A stretch of 64,000 bases of DNA from Syncephalastrum monosporum B8922. Taxonomy: Eukaryota > Mucoromycota > Mucoromycetes > Mucorales > Syncephalastraceae. Below the pieces are notes generated by a model. That model had not been told where the DNA came from. It saw only the letters and a program-made list of their open reading frames with translations, and did no database searches. A program made the translations under genes and the position numbers. Where the stretch lies: the NCBI GenBank assembly GCA_000697355.1, contig JNEN01001232.1, positions 238,117-302,116 of the forward strand, written 5' to 3'. Shown here one piece after another: positions 37,505-49,707 of this stretch; position 1 is the stretch's first letter, and each line of letters starts with the position of its first letter.

Positions 37505-40500
37505 ATGCTTACAAAACGGTTGAGCCTGCCACTCTTGCCCGCCCTTTTCTTGCTGTTCCTTTCCACAAGTGTGCTTGCTCAAGCTGAGTATGCTGGCTTG
37601 AGCAAGTCTCACCATCACCCAGTAAGTAAATTTATACAATCAAGAGAGCACAAAAAAGCAAAAAAAGGAGAGAGAGACAGAGACAGAGAGAGGACCACAA
37701 CCCCCTCTTCTTTTTTATTTTTCGCGTCGTTTCCGGCCAACGCAGCCTGTAAAGCGAAAAGCCGGAACCTCCTTTTTATGTCTGCAGTTGCGAGTCGATT
37801 AAGCTCATCGGTTGACACCATTCCATTTGTCTCTCTTTGTTCGCCCGTCTGTAGACATGTGCCAACATTGAATCGTACGGGGATCAGTGTGCCTTTGTCA
37901 AGGCCTCCTGCCATGGCTTTAGCGGTGTTTTCCTTCAGTTCTACTATTGCTCGCCATTATGGAAGCCCATCACCGTCGGCTTACTCGTATGTCGAACTTT
38001 GACTGCATTGCCCTTCTTGTCTTGCTCATTCCCGCCCGTCGTTTGTTCTAGGCGTCTATGCTTCTTCTCTTGTTTGGTGCGGTCAGTGTCGTCGCGTCTG
38101 ACTTTTTCTGTAAGTCAAAAACAAACATGAAACTGTTTACGCCTGTTGCTTTGCGCTCGGGTCCGTGTACGCGCGTGGCTCATCATGGTGCCTTTTCTCT
38201 TGCTGTTTCAAAGGCCCCAATCTGCAAACAATCTCGGCTAAACTGCAGCTGTCGGAAAGCATGGTAACGTGATTTGAAAGATGCCGTTTAAGCAGCCTTC
38301 GTTTATTAAATGCAAATGCACTAAACAATACGGTGTTTTCTAAAGGCGGGCGTCACCGTCTTGGCCTTTGGTAATGGGAGTCCCGACCTGTTCAGCACGT
38401 TCAGGTAAGGTTCACATATCTCTAACAAAGTTACGGCTAGAACAAATATTTTAAAACAGTGCAATGGATTCGGGGGCGGGGTCCCTAGCGCTGGGCGAGC
38501 TTATTGGTGCAGCCTTCTTTATTGTTGCCATTGTAACCGGTTCCATGGGCATCATCCGGCCCTTCAAATCAAAGCGTATTACCTTCATGCGAGACGCCAC
38601 TTTCCTGACGGGTGCCATCATGATGATTACCTGGATCGTGTACCACCAACGCATTTACTGGTACCACAGTGTCGCGCTTGTCTTGTACTATCTCCTGTAC
38701 GTGGCTGTGGTGGTCCTTGGAACCTATGCCTTCCCTGGCCTGCCTTCGTCGACCAAGATCGAATCCAAATCCGTGACCCAAGAAATGTTGGATGAAACCT
38801 CTCGCTTGTTAGGCGCCCCTTCAGGTACACTAGAGAAAAAAATAAGCAATATGCTCTAAATTTCTGTTTGCGCTGAATGACTCATTGAACCTCTGACTCC
38901 TTACAGCAACAAGCAAACAGAGCCGACCACCACGCCTTTCTATACCCACACATGGCTTCTCGGCAAATGCGGCAGCATCCGGAATACCTCCTGCTGCTGC
39001 CACCGCAGGCGGCATCATGACCGAGCAGGAACACCACCTGGGTCATATCATTCGTCCTATGACCGCTCGCTCCTTATCGCGGCCTTCCTTGCAGCTCGAC
39101 GTGAGCCATCGCATACCCCGTACGACTTCTACCAATGGCTCTATTTCCTCACGCTTGTATCGCCAGCCCATGACACCACGTGTCGGCATCCGTACGTCCC
39201 TTTTTGGCGCCATCGAGGTACGTCAATTAAAAAGAAAATGATATTTGATTGCGCCATTCATTCATGGTGCCTATTTGTGGAAAAATTACAGTTTCGCGAC
39301 CACGTGCGTTCTCTGACGCGCGCCAGCAGCACGACGAGTTTTGCTCCCTCACCGAGACAACGGCAGACGTCGGTCCCTTATCATTTCAACAAGCGGGGCG
39401 GCTTGCATTCCTCGCTCCCTTACTCATCACGACCGCATGGAGGTGGAGCCCGTCCACGCGCTTCGACCGTGACCGACCAACTCCTTCACACACATCGGAA
39501 GGCACGAAGTAATTCGCGTAGCACAGCCATGACGCCCGATAGTACGCATAGCAGCACCGGTTTAGCGGAGGACTACTTCACCTACATCTCGACAAACGAG
39601 CCCCAGCGCTTTCCGCTCCACGTGACCGAAGATGGCATCGAGCATCAGCATCCTCACCCTAGCCCTCACCACCACCACCACCAACACCAATCTCAGCAGC
39701 CTGTCATGGACGCCAGGGGCGCTCCTGAGCTGCCCATTCCGGAGATCAGGTTAGCCCAGCCCGACTCGCCCTCCGAGCCGGCTCCTTTTTCGGCAGGCAG
39801 CCAGTTGCAGTTCCATACCCCACAACAATACCATACCCCGATGCCCATCCCGTCGCCAAGGCACAGCATCTCACTCAGCATTGCGTTCCCGCGCAGCCCC
39901 AGCGTAGCCGAAAGCGACGTGTTTGTCTCGGCTCGCCAAAGTCCCGAGGTCAGTCCGTCGCCTTCCATGTACCAGGGTTTCCATGACCCGACGGTGCGAT
40001 CACTGCAGACGCCCGTGCAGCTCCGGTCGCCTACCCACCCCGATTTCCAGACCCTGACCAGTCTTCCCATCTACCTCGAGCAAATCCAGCAGGCGCTGTT
40101 CCCGACCATGCACGGCTGGTCGCAAAAGTCATTTGTCGCCAAAGTCAACGCGTGCATTGCGATCCCGATCGTCTTTATTTTCACCATCACGCTACCTGTG
40201 GCGGAGCCGGAGCATGTCAAGGTGGACAGCGTCGAGGTCGTTCCAGACACAGAGCCGGTCGAACCCACGACCATGATGTCCGTCAAGCAAAACTCAAACT
40301 ATCTCAGCGTGATGGATGAACCCCTCATCGTGAGCAGCCACAGCGCGCATAGCGACTGCGATGCATCGATCTCGGAAATCTTTGAGGAAGATGAACCGGA
40401 GCGGATCTGGTGCCGATGGCTGCTCGCGGTGCAGGCCGTGTTTGGTACTACGTTCCTATCCGTGATCATGGCAGGTAACGTAAAAAGACACACAGAGAGA

Positions 40501-41351
40501 GAGAAAGAAAAAAAAGTTGTGTTTCAATCCCAACTGGACTCACCTTCCTGCATGGTATCCTTACTAGTCAACGAATTCATTCGGCCTCAAGATGTGGTTT
40601 ATGGCACTGTGCTAGGTTGCATTATTGGCATGGTCGTTTTTTACTCGACCGAGGCAGATAAGCCCCCCAAATGGTTCTGGATGCTATCCTTTGCTGGCTT
40701 CTTTGTGGCTCTGAACTGGATCTTTCTGCTTGCAAACGAGATGGTGGGCTTGCTCAAGGCCATTGGCATGATCTTCAATATCAGCGATTCCATCATGGGC
40801 CTGACTGTATTTGCATTGGTAAGTGCTACTCTTTTTTTTTGCCATGTCGAGATATTTATTGTTTTGTATATGGTATAGGGTAACAGCATTGGTGATCTCG
40901 TTGCGAATACAGCCATTGCAAAGGTATGCGAAGTGGACCTTACGAGTGCATGCGACTCATGCTTTTTTTTTCAAATTTTTTTAAATAGATGGGATTCCCT
41001 ACCATGGCCATTTCTGCATGCTATGCTGGACCTCTCCTAAGTAAGTAGATGAAGAAAGAAAATTATCTGGATATATTCTTGACCCTACATGTTATGCTAT
41101 TGCTAGATATGGTGCTGGGTGTTGGTATATCCTCATCATATCAGATTTTCAAATCTGGAAAACCCTACGAGCTGGACATTGCACCGACTATCCTGGTGTC
41201 TGCCGGCGGTCTCATCACTGTACTTCTCAGCACGCTCATTGTCGTCAACCTCAACGGTTACTGTATGAACAAAAAACTCGGCATGTGGATGATTGGTGTA
41301 TACGCCGTTTGCTGCATTACAAACGTTTCACTGGAAGTCCTGACTGAATAG
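37505..41351 (+). CDS. NCLX-like Na+(Li+)/Ca2+ exchanger, CaCA superfamily
   Basis: Twelve exons (37505-37621, 37855-37986, 38052-38109, 38214-38263, 38346-38404, 38460-38824, 38907-39217, 39292-40474, 40568-40818, 40879-40923, 40989-41040, 41107-41351) give 955 aa. A signal peptide leads to a luminal CANIESYGDQCAFVKASC block. Two alpha-repeats of the exchanger fold are intact: AGVTVLAFGNGSPDLFSTFS (about 120-139) and GNSIGDLVANTAIAKMG (about 843-859), each with the ion-binding GN and acidic residues. They resemble SLC8B1/NCLX and yeast YDL206W rather than the H+/Ca2+ exchangers. Between the two membrane halves lies a very long (about 430-aa) Ser/Pro/His/Gln-rich cytosolic loop. The substrate and organelle (vacuole, Golgi or mitochondrion) cannot be read from sequence. 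Confidence 0.88.
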
Positions 41352-42349
41352 TTACGCCATTTCCCATCTGCTACCTTCCCCTCCGCCCATTTTTTCTCTC
41401 CCTCTCCCTCTCTCCCTCTCCTCTTGCAAGATCAATAAAACGCATACAGCTCTACATACACGATGTAACAGTGGTTATTATCTTTGACATTGGATGCTGG
41501 CAGATGTTTCATACAGTACGTCGCGCCAAAGTCTTCCATGCTACACGCGTCGGATGCGGATGTTCTCCACAAGAATATGATACAGACCACGGAAATAGGA
41601 GCGACTGTGAAGCAATGCTAAGTTTATTCTGGTATGCATAATGGGATCATATGTCAGCATCCATCATCTGAAAGTGTGTGCATAACACTTCTCTGAAGTT
41701 CGTCTTCTTGCTTATTATCGTCCGGTCCCCTCTTCCACTATCTTTCTTTAGGAGCAGAAGAGACACGACCACGAAAGCAAAGAAAAAAAGAAAAGATGAG
41801 CCTAGACTACTTTAAAAGCTCTGACTACTCACACTCCTTCCGGAAAGCACCATCCGGGAAGAGCGTATCAGAACGCTTTCCAGGCCTCTGGCTCTCTCGC
41901 TGATGATTTGATGTAAGACCTGATTTCATTGGCTCAAACCAACCCAGTCAACTCTGATTTGAGGTGCAAGAGAAATAGCCATGTTCAAAATAAGGACACG
42001 GTGTTGCACAATGACGCGGGAACGTCCATGATGTAGGTCAATACTCGAACAAAAAGGAACAGTTTGTAAAAAGACCTTGACGAGGGGCCCTGCCTGAAAA
42101 GTATGAATTTGCCCAATTTAGAGATTCGGGCCCGCGAGAGGAGCCACTGTGTGACGCTATAAGACGCATAATTACATGAGAATACCGAAAGAGAGAGAAA
42201 GAAAAAAAAAAAAAAAGTTGTGTGGATCTGTGTCTGTCTGTACTTCACGCACATCCTGCTTCTCTTTCTCTTTCTTTTCGCTTTCTCCTCCCCCTTTCAG
42301 CCGATTTTCTCAGCTTTTTGTTTCCTTCCCACTTCCTTTTACTTTCGTG
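41352..42349. other. Intergenic region
   Basis: About 1 kb between the exchanger and the small GPI protein, with CCCTCTC repeats near 41390 and no supported coding frame. Confidence 0.45.
41434..41439 (+). terminator. Candidate polyadenylation signal of exchanger gene
   Basis: AATAAA about 80 bp after the stop codon, within the usual fungal 3' UTR range, preceded by a CT-rich run. Confidence 0.45.
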
Positions 42350-42913
42350 ATGAAACGCGTGGGTTCCCCTCTCCTGATCCTTCTTCTCGGCAGTGCTTTG
42401 CTTGTGCTCCAGCAGCAAGGCGTCTCAGCAGTGGAGACAACGTCGCTCCCTTCGGGCGGCGTAAAGTCGCCGACCGCGAGTGGCACCGTGTGTGCCCAGA
42501 CAGTATGTGTTGATCCTGCGTCGGGCGGTATAGGCAAGCCGCAGTGCCCCGAGAAATGCAAGGACTCGTGTGTTTTTGTGCAGAATGTGTGCTGTCCGCA
42601 ACAAATGGTCGGCCAGTGCTCTGACGACGTTCCCTCGGGCGCGAGCAGCTTGACGCTCGTTACGTCTTCCGCAGGCCAGGCTTCCTCGACCGCTTCCAAT
42701 TCTGCAGCCACCACCGCACCGTCGGGCAGTGGCATCTCGCCTCCCTTACCCTCGTCTGCCCAGTCGTCCTCTGCGTCTGCATCAGGATCTGGATCTGCGA
42801 CTGCCTCGGCTTCTGAGTCTGCAGCTGCGACGGGTGCGGCCACGATAAGTTCTAGTCCATCCCTGCCTTGGACTTTCCTCTTTATGGTGCTCCTTGTGCT
42901 TCCTTTCCAGTGA
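42350..42913 (+). CDS. Small Ser/Ala-rich GPI-anchored surface protein
   Basis: A single exon of 187 aa. A signal peptide (LLILLLGSALLVLQ core, cleavage likely after VSA) is followed by a compact eight-to-ten-cysteine module (VCAQTVCVDPASGG, CPEKCKDSCVF, CCPQQ). A Ser/Ala/Thr/Gly-rich stalk, a likely O-mannosylation substrate, leads to a C-terminal hydrophobic tail (LPWTFLFMVLLVLPF) that reads as a GPI signal. This is the common layout of fungal wall proteins. No catalytic motif is visible and the Cys module was not assigned to a family. A poly-A signal candidate lies 47 bp after the stop. Confidence 0.75.
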   Translation: MKRVGSPLLILLLGSALLVLQQQGVSAVETTSLPSGGVKSPTASGTVCAQTVCVDPASGGIGKPQCPEKCKDSCVFVQNVCCPQQMVGQCSDDVPSGASSLTLVTSSAGQASSTASNSAATTAPSGSGISPPLPSSAQSSSASASGSGSATASASESAAATGAATISSSPSLPWTFLFMVLLVLPFQ

Positions 42914-42959
42914 AGCACCACTATTCCCCATGCTGTACCGTTGTAAAAATAGTGCTGTC

Positions 42960-42965
42960 AATAAA
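42960..42965 (+). terminator. Candidate polyadenylation signal of small GPI-protein gene
   Basis: AATAAA 47 bp after the stop codon at 42913, followed by a TGT/GTAT-rich stretch. Confidence 0.45.
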
Positions 42966-43163
42966 CGAATGTATGTGTATTTCATGTCTTGTTGCCATGG
43001 TATTTTGTTTGCATTTGTTTCGAGTATTGGCACATATACAGCGCACACACACACGCACCATGTCCCATGGCAATAGACTACGGTTATAATTTTTTTTGGG
43101 GGGGATTGTGCTGATTGTTCTGCCCTGCCCGAATTTCACTTGCCACTTTCTTCTCGCACGATT

Positions 43164-46100
43164 ATGCGTTGTGATGAAGCCAATACTCAATGGACACTAT
43201 CCCGTAGCTCACGCGCTGCCTGCGCCATCACAAGGACGTCCTTACTAATGGTTGTCCTTCTCGTCCTCGCTTACACGTCTCTTGCTCATGCTATGCCTGA
43301 GAAACGGCGGCTGGAACTCAAGTAAGTCCTGAATTCAGCTAGACGATTGGCCCCCGCGGCTCAACAGCATTGCACACCATGACAGGAATAAGACCAAGGT
43401 ATGCTCCTTCTTCTTATGCCGAGATCAAGGCACGTAAAGGCCTGAAGGCTAATGTCATTGGCAGGAAATGTTCTTCCATGGGTGGAACAACTATTTAGAG
43501 TACGGCTACCCTGCAGACGAGGCAAGTAGGAGGATGAAGGCATATCCAGCTTATTTATTTGCGCTAGTAGCTCAATCCTATTCTATGCAACGGACGAGGC
43601 AGCGATAAAAGTGATCCGTAAGTGAGACGCGATTGACTGTTTAGAATGGCACTGAAAAGGAAAGGCAGAACCAACATCAACATCAATGATATCCTTGGCG
43701 ACTACTCGCTCACGCTGGTCGATAACCTAGATACCCTTGCCGTACGTTCCATCTTTTTCTTTCCTATTTTTTTTTTTTTTTGCTGATTTACTTCACTTTT
43801 GCCCATGCACACAGATCATTGGCAGCCAACACGACTTTGAGGATGCGGTCCAACGCGTACTGCAGCAAGTGTCTTTTGACCAGGACAACAAGGTGCAAGT
43901 GTTTGAACTGAATATCCGCGCCCTGGGCGGTTTACTCTCAGCCCACATACTGGCCTCCGATCCTCGCTCGGGTCATTCCATTCCCCACTATGACGGCGGT
44001 CTACTGAAGCTGGCGGTCGACCTGGCAGACCGCCTCGTACCTGCGTTCCATGCCACTGCGACCGGTCTTCCTTATCCTCGCGTGAGTGCTCGTCCCTTCG
44101 TACGAAGTCCTGGAACTGACCCTTATTATCTATTGTATTTCTCAGGTAAACTTGCGTCGTGGCGTGCCGCCCACTGAAACTGTCGAAACATGTACTGCGG
44201 GCGCAGGTAGCCTTGTTCTTGAATTCGGTGTCCTGAGCAGGCTCACAGGGAACCCGCTCTACGAGGCGAGTTATGCGACAAGGAGATGGGTCCTATCTGA
44301 CTGTTGTTTTTTATTAGAGCCTCGCGAAACGTGCACTCAAGTCCCTGTGGGACCGACGGTCCGACATTGATCTTCTCGGTAATGTCATCAATATCCAGAC
44401 CGGGCAATGGATCCACACCGCGTCGTCCACCGGCGCAGGGATCGACTCTTTTTTTGAATACCTCTTGAAAGCCCATGTCCTCTTTGGTGATCCAGAGTAC
44501 CTCGTCATGTTTGAAGACGCCTACGACGGCATCATGAAGCATGTGCGAGACCCGTCCGGATACCTCTACCGAAACGTGCACATGAGCTCGGGCGCGCTCA
44601 TGGCCACATGGATCGACAGTCTGAGCGCGTTCTGGCCCGGCCTGCAAGTCATGTACGGCGACCTCCATGAAGCTGCCAAAGGCCACCTCGTGTTCTACTA
44701 CATCTGGCGCCGCTTCCATGCCTTGCCAGAACGCTTTGACTTTTACCGCAAGACCGTCGATATTGGTTTCTATCCACTGCGGCCCGAGTTCATCGAGTCG
44801 ACCTACTATCTCTACCAAGCCACGCGGGACCCATTCTATCTGCATGTGGGCGAGACCATTCTCGAAGATATCGACAATCGACCCCGCCTGCCGTGCGGCT
44901 TCGCGAGTATCGGTGATGTGCGGACGGGTCGTTTGGAGGATCGCATGGAAAGTTTCTTGCTGAGCGAAACACTCAAGTACCTGTACTTGCTCTTTGACAC
45001 AGGTAGCGCATACCACAAAAGGGAAATATCGTGCGATGGAAGACTGACGAGTGTCATTCAATAGAGAATCCGCTGAACAAGGATGAATCCAACTTTGTCT
45101 TCACGACCGGTAGGCTATGACTGGAAAAAAAACAAGCCGGAAACCCAAGGGCATCTCTAATACACATTTTCTTTCTTTATAAGAGGGCCACCTCTTTGCG
45201 CTGACGGGCGACAAGCTCACACCGGGTCACTCGGCCGGCAGAGGGACCTGTGCGCGTCCACATCAAGGTACACACTATCTGGTCTATCCACATGCGCTTG
45301 ATACGTCCTCGATCGAGAGTCAACCTCAGGCCGACTTTGCTGCAGCCCTCGTGGGCTATCAAGGCCCCACACCCGCTCTACATGATAAAGGCTATTGCGT
45401 GCCACCTTACTGGAAAGAGCGCACATTCGACTTGAGCTTCGCTCACCGCGGCAAGCAATGGCAGACACCGAACGTCATTGAACTCGTCGGCGGCATTCTC
45501 ACAAAGACCCTGGGAGGGCTCAAACTTGAACTGGCACGACGACCCGAAAGAAGCGGGGGCGGTTATCAAGTCATTCAAGGTTAGTATATTGTAGATTACC
45601 TATAGGCCCAACGATGCCTATCAATACCCCCCCCTTTTTTTTACATCTTCTTTCCTACTTCTTTGTGATTGCTTCTTCATGAGCGCCGTCTCTATTTCTT
45701 TTCTTTGTATCTTATTTTCCTGCCTAGACCCACCCATCACCCCATGAACAACTACAAATTTAATGCATATACTTATATAAATATCTATTTCTCATGTATG
45801 TCAGTGCATCCATCCATGACACAAAGGTAATTGGAACGGATCCGCGTGGGGGCGCGGGGTGGGATAGGCATATCGAGCTGCATAAGCGAGAACAAAAGAA
45901 GAAAAGAAAAAGACCGCCCAGGGGCAGAGTTCACTAACCTTTTTTTTTTTTACTTGTTTTCCTTTACTATGCTGGCCTTCAAAAAAAAAAAAGGCTGTCA
46001 GAGCACCAACAGCTGATGATCCCCCTATCTGCGATCGAGCCGTATATTGCAGAGAGCGACATGCTGCAGATCAGGCTTGCAGATTGGGTGCAAGTCCGTG

Positions 46101-46543
46101 TGCAGGGTGCCACCGCGTCGCGCCAGTTTCTCGGTGTCCTCTCTGAGAACAGCCCCTCCGTGCAAGTGGCAGGTCCTGTCACTATGCCGTACGACAATAT
46201 TTATGGCTGTCGACCGTATTTCCCCCATGCGCTGAAGGACCGTATTGTGGTTGTCTGGCGAGGCGAGTGCACGTTTGACGAAAAGGTGGCAGCCGCCCAC
46301 GCGAGTGGCGCCAAGGCGATCGTGTTTATCAACAGCGAATGGCAGGAGGAAAGGAGCGAATTTCGCGCCTTGGTGAGCCCGGGAAGTCCTCTCATGAGCG
46401 TGTCCATCACGCCGTATGACGGGATTTTGGATGTTGAAGGCGAGTGGCACGTGTTGGAGGCGATGCCGGAGCCGGGACCGCCTGTCTTGCATCTCCAGGG
46501 AGCTCCGATTCATAATATCGCGCTCCTTCGCGACACCCCTTGA
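43164..46543 (+). CDS. EDEM3/Mnl1-like ER alpha-mannosidase (GH47) with PA domain
   Basis: Eleven exons (43164-43321, 43386-43398, 43465-43521, 43571-43617, 43645-43741, 43815-44081, 44146-44265, 44318-45002, 45065-45109, 45184-45579, 46002-46543) give 808 aa. A hydrophobic signal or anchor ([15 protein letters not shown]) precedes the GH47 domain: [81 protein letters not shown], and TTEGHL with the calcium-binding Thr. The last exon encodes a protease-associated (PA) domain, as in EDEM3. The family trims mannose from misfolded glycoproteins to mark them for ER-associated degradation. Introns 3 and 7 appear to use GC donors, exon 2 is 13 nt, and the last intron is 422 bp. Confidence 0.9.
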
Positions 46544-47506
46544 AGAGACGGGTGGGGCACCTCAACCTGCTATTCAACATGTCGAGTCCTGACTAGTACA
46601 CATACATGATCTTCTAAGAAAAGCTACGTATCAGATTCTAAATTCATTAACACCAGAACCCCGACAAGGGCATGTCTATCCTCGATTGACAAGGAAGAGT
46701 GGCAAGCATACAGTCTAGTGTGGGGGGGGGGACGCCGATCATCGCGCCGTTTAACCATATCGCAAACGGAGGCGACAACAAGGCGCAGCCTGCATGGGCC
46801 GCCTTTTTTTATGAACACAAGTATGCAAATGCAGCATATGTAATAAAGGCGGAAATGAGAATCGATCAAGGCTTCGCTCATGAAGTTGCATAGTTGCGAC
46901 TGGCTATCATGATTAGGGTGAAAGGGGAAGGCCAAACGGCGAATACAGCCATGCGCTTCACGCTAGCATAAGTGAAAAGAAATGGATGATAGACAGGCAT
47001 AGGCATGTATTATGATGTCATGCTAATTCTTGAACTTCTTGAGAGCCACATACGCCCGCACACATCCTTATGGTCGGAGTCAAGGACAGAAAGGAAAGCG
47101 AAGGCAAGGGCATGGAGACACAGGCATGCATAAACGACGGTCACCACAGCCTAAAGTTCTATCGTGCATGGTAGATAGTGTATGGTCTATTACAGGATAC
47201 AAGATATAGAGTGTTCATATATGAGTCTGATCGGCTCATCATTTGAGGTTACACAGGACGTTATGAAAAGGGGCCATTTTCATGTGTCATATCAAACGTT
47301 GAATGATTTCCCCGCCCTTTTCTACTGCGACGTGGTGTTAATTACGTTTTGTTGCTTTTTCGGGTGGTGGCCTCTTACGGCTTTCCTATTTCTAATCCGT
47401 GTCCCAATATTATATCCAGTGTCCGCTTCTGCCTGCTTCTCTCTCTCTCTCTTTTCCACTCTTTCCTCTCCACTCCGTCACTGCACTGGACTGTATTTTC
47501 TAGAAT
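46544..47506. other. Intergenic region
   Basis: About 960 bp between the mannosidase and the YANK kinase. Short ORFs on both strands (for example near 46700-46890) have no ATG in context or domain. A CT-rich stretch lies just before the kinase start. Confidence 0.45.
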
Positions 47507-49020
47507 ATGGGAAATGTATGCTGCAGAGCAGAAGAGGTCGATTTCCAGCGCGGTAAGTAAAAAGACAGCTGGGCTCTTCTGTCCTACCTTGCCTGGATGG
47601 ACTTTAAGGCAGGATTGTGATTGTGATACATGCATTCTATTTGCTGGAGGAGACCCACCCTTTCCATATGCCTCTTATCTCACTCTCTGCCCTACCCTAC
47701 CCTAGATGTGGAGCTGTATCACTTTTACCTGCTGCGCGTGATTGGCAAGGGAGCCTATGGCAAGGTGCGGATCGTGCAGCACAAAGGCACCCATCGCGAG
47801 TACGCCCTGAAATGCATCTCAAAGAACCGGTGCATCGAGTTGAAAGCGGCCAACAACATGATTTCGGAAAGACGTCTGCTCGAGCGAATCGACCACCCGC
47901 TTGTGGTCAACCTCCGGTACGCTTTCCAGGACGATGACAATCTGTTCATGGTGCTTGACCTGATGCTGGGCGGGGATTTGCGGTTCCAGCTCGAGCAGGC
48001 GCCCGAACGTCGACTCCCCGAGGAACGCGTCCGCTTCTACGTCGCCGAAATTGCGCTGGCCCTGAGTTACCTGCACCGCCGACGTATCGCCCACCGCGAT
48101 ATCAAGCCCGACAACGTCCTGCTCGACCAGCACGGCCACTGCCATCTGACAGACTTCAACATTGCCACCCAGTTTGACGAATCCCGTCCACTGCGATGGT
48201 CCAAGGCCGGCTCGTTGGCCTACATGGCCCCGGAAATGCTCGCCAAATGCGGCTATTCTCATTCCGTCGACTGGTGGTCGCTCGGCGTCCTTGCTTACGA
48301 GCTGCTCTTCGGCAAGCGTCCTTTCCAGGGCCAATCCGGCGACGATCTGGTCCACGCCATCTTGAACGACACCCTCACCTTCCCTGACACTGCCCATGTG
48401 TCCAACGACTGCGTCGACGTGATCAAAAACGTAACGTCTGTTCCTTTGCAGTCCATCGCGTTGCTCATGTCTTTTTATATATTGTTTTTATATGCAGCTG
48501 CTCGAACGATCTCCAATGCAGCGTCTCGGCGCAGGTGGTATTGACGACTTTAAGCGTCATCCCTGGTTTGCCCACCTGGATTGGGACGCCCTCGAGACCA
48601 AGACCGCTACCGCGCCCTTCATTCCAAGCGTAAGTGTGATCCCGCATAGAAATTTTTGTATCGCGACACTCATCTCCATTTTCCCGTTTTTCTTTTTTTG
48701 GTTAGACGGATATACCCAACTTTGATGCTGTCCATGAGCTGGAAGAACTTCTTCTGGAGGAAGAACCATTACGATATAGCAAACGGACGAATATGGCCAT
48801 CGACGACGCAGACGACTCCGAGGAGGCCAAGGCACGGCGGTTGATGTCGGCCAAGTTTCATGCGTATGACTTTACTCGACCGCGGCCCACCGACCGCTTG
48901 TTCCGTCGCCTGGGAAATCAGATCGACCAAGCAAAGTACAAGCAGCAGGGTTATCACGTTGTCTCCGATCAAGACACACAGACGTCTTCCACCTTTGCTC
49001 CTTCTGACAAATCTGCTTAA
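47507..49020 (+). CDS. STK32/YANK-family AGC protein kinase, N-acylated
   Basis: Four exons (47507-47552, 47706-48430, 48498-48629, 48706-49020) give 405 aa. The kinase domain (about 22-285) has GKGAYGKV, YALK lysine, HRDIKPDN and, instead of DFG, DFN (LTDFNIAT), the known hallmark of YANK kinases; the activation segment ends YMAPEM. The C-terminal extension keeps the family pattern (PNFDAVHELEELLLEEEPL). The first exon encodes MGNVCC, which fits N-myristoylation at Gly2 with palmitoylation at Cys5/Cys6, so membrane attachment is expected. Substrates of this family are poorly known. The start is fixed by the in-frame 15-codon first exon. Confidence 0.92.
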
Positions 49021-49707
49021 TCGCTCTCTCTCTCGCATCCTTTCTGCTTTTTTTTTCTTTGTTTTTAGTCACTTGTAGATATACCCTCCCTCTTCAACTC
49101 CAACATTCCCACGCCCATACTTCTTTTACTTATTCTTTAGTCTATATTGTCTGTAGTCTATCTACATAATTCACTCTCCCCATACATCTAGTTTTGTTTC
49201 TATTTCTCTTCGAGACTCGAACGTCTGATTTCTTTCATAGCTATAATTTAAAAATTATTTCCGTGTTCTCACTCGATGTCATAGCTGTTTCTAGTATTAA
49301 CGCCACTCTCATCTTTTAAAAGTGGAATGCCTTGGCTGGGCTGACGAACTAGGATCCGGTGCGAGGGCGTGACGAACCAAGCAAGCGAGGCGCTCCACGA
49401 CATCATCGTATTCAAAGTCCACCAATGGGATCCAGGACGTCAGTACAAGAGATGGGCGTCCCATCCGCGGTCGATATCCTGACGCGGCCATCGTACCAGA
49501 GAGCTGATACGTCTCATGGCGAAACCCTTTTCGATGACGGTAAGCAAGAAAATAGAAAAAAAATAACCACGAACAGCGGTCGGTCACTTTTTTTTTTAAT
49601 GAAGAGAGAACTACGTTGCTCTACACGGTCTTTTGAATGTAAACGTGCAGGGCATGTGGTGGAGCGAAAGGTGTACGGTAATGCTATATTGGTGAAGGAA
49701 CAGTCCG
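49021..49707. other. Intergenic region with ambiguous ORFs
   Basis: It lies between the convergent YANK kinase and SGNH esterase genes. A GC-richer patch at about 49330-49545 has open frames on both strands and a good plus-strand donor (GTAAGC at 49541), so a small spliced gene is possible, but no domain or start codon could be supported. Confidence 0.35.

Noticed and set aside
46699..46893. 64-codon plus-strand frame after the EDEM3-like gene
   Set aside because: It lacks an ATG start, and no splice link to the mannosidase or to another exon is supported.
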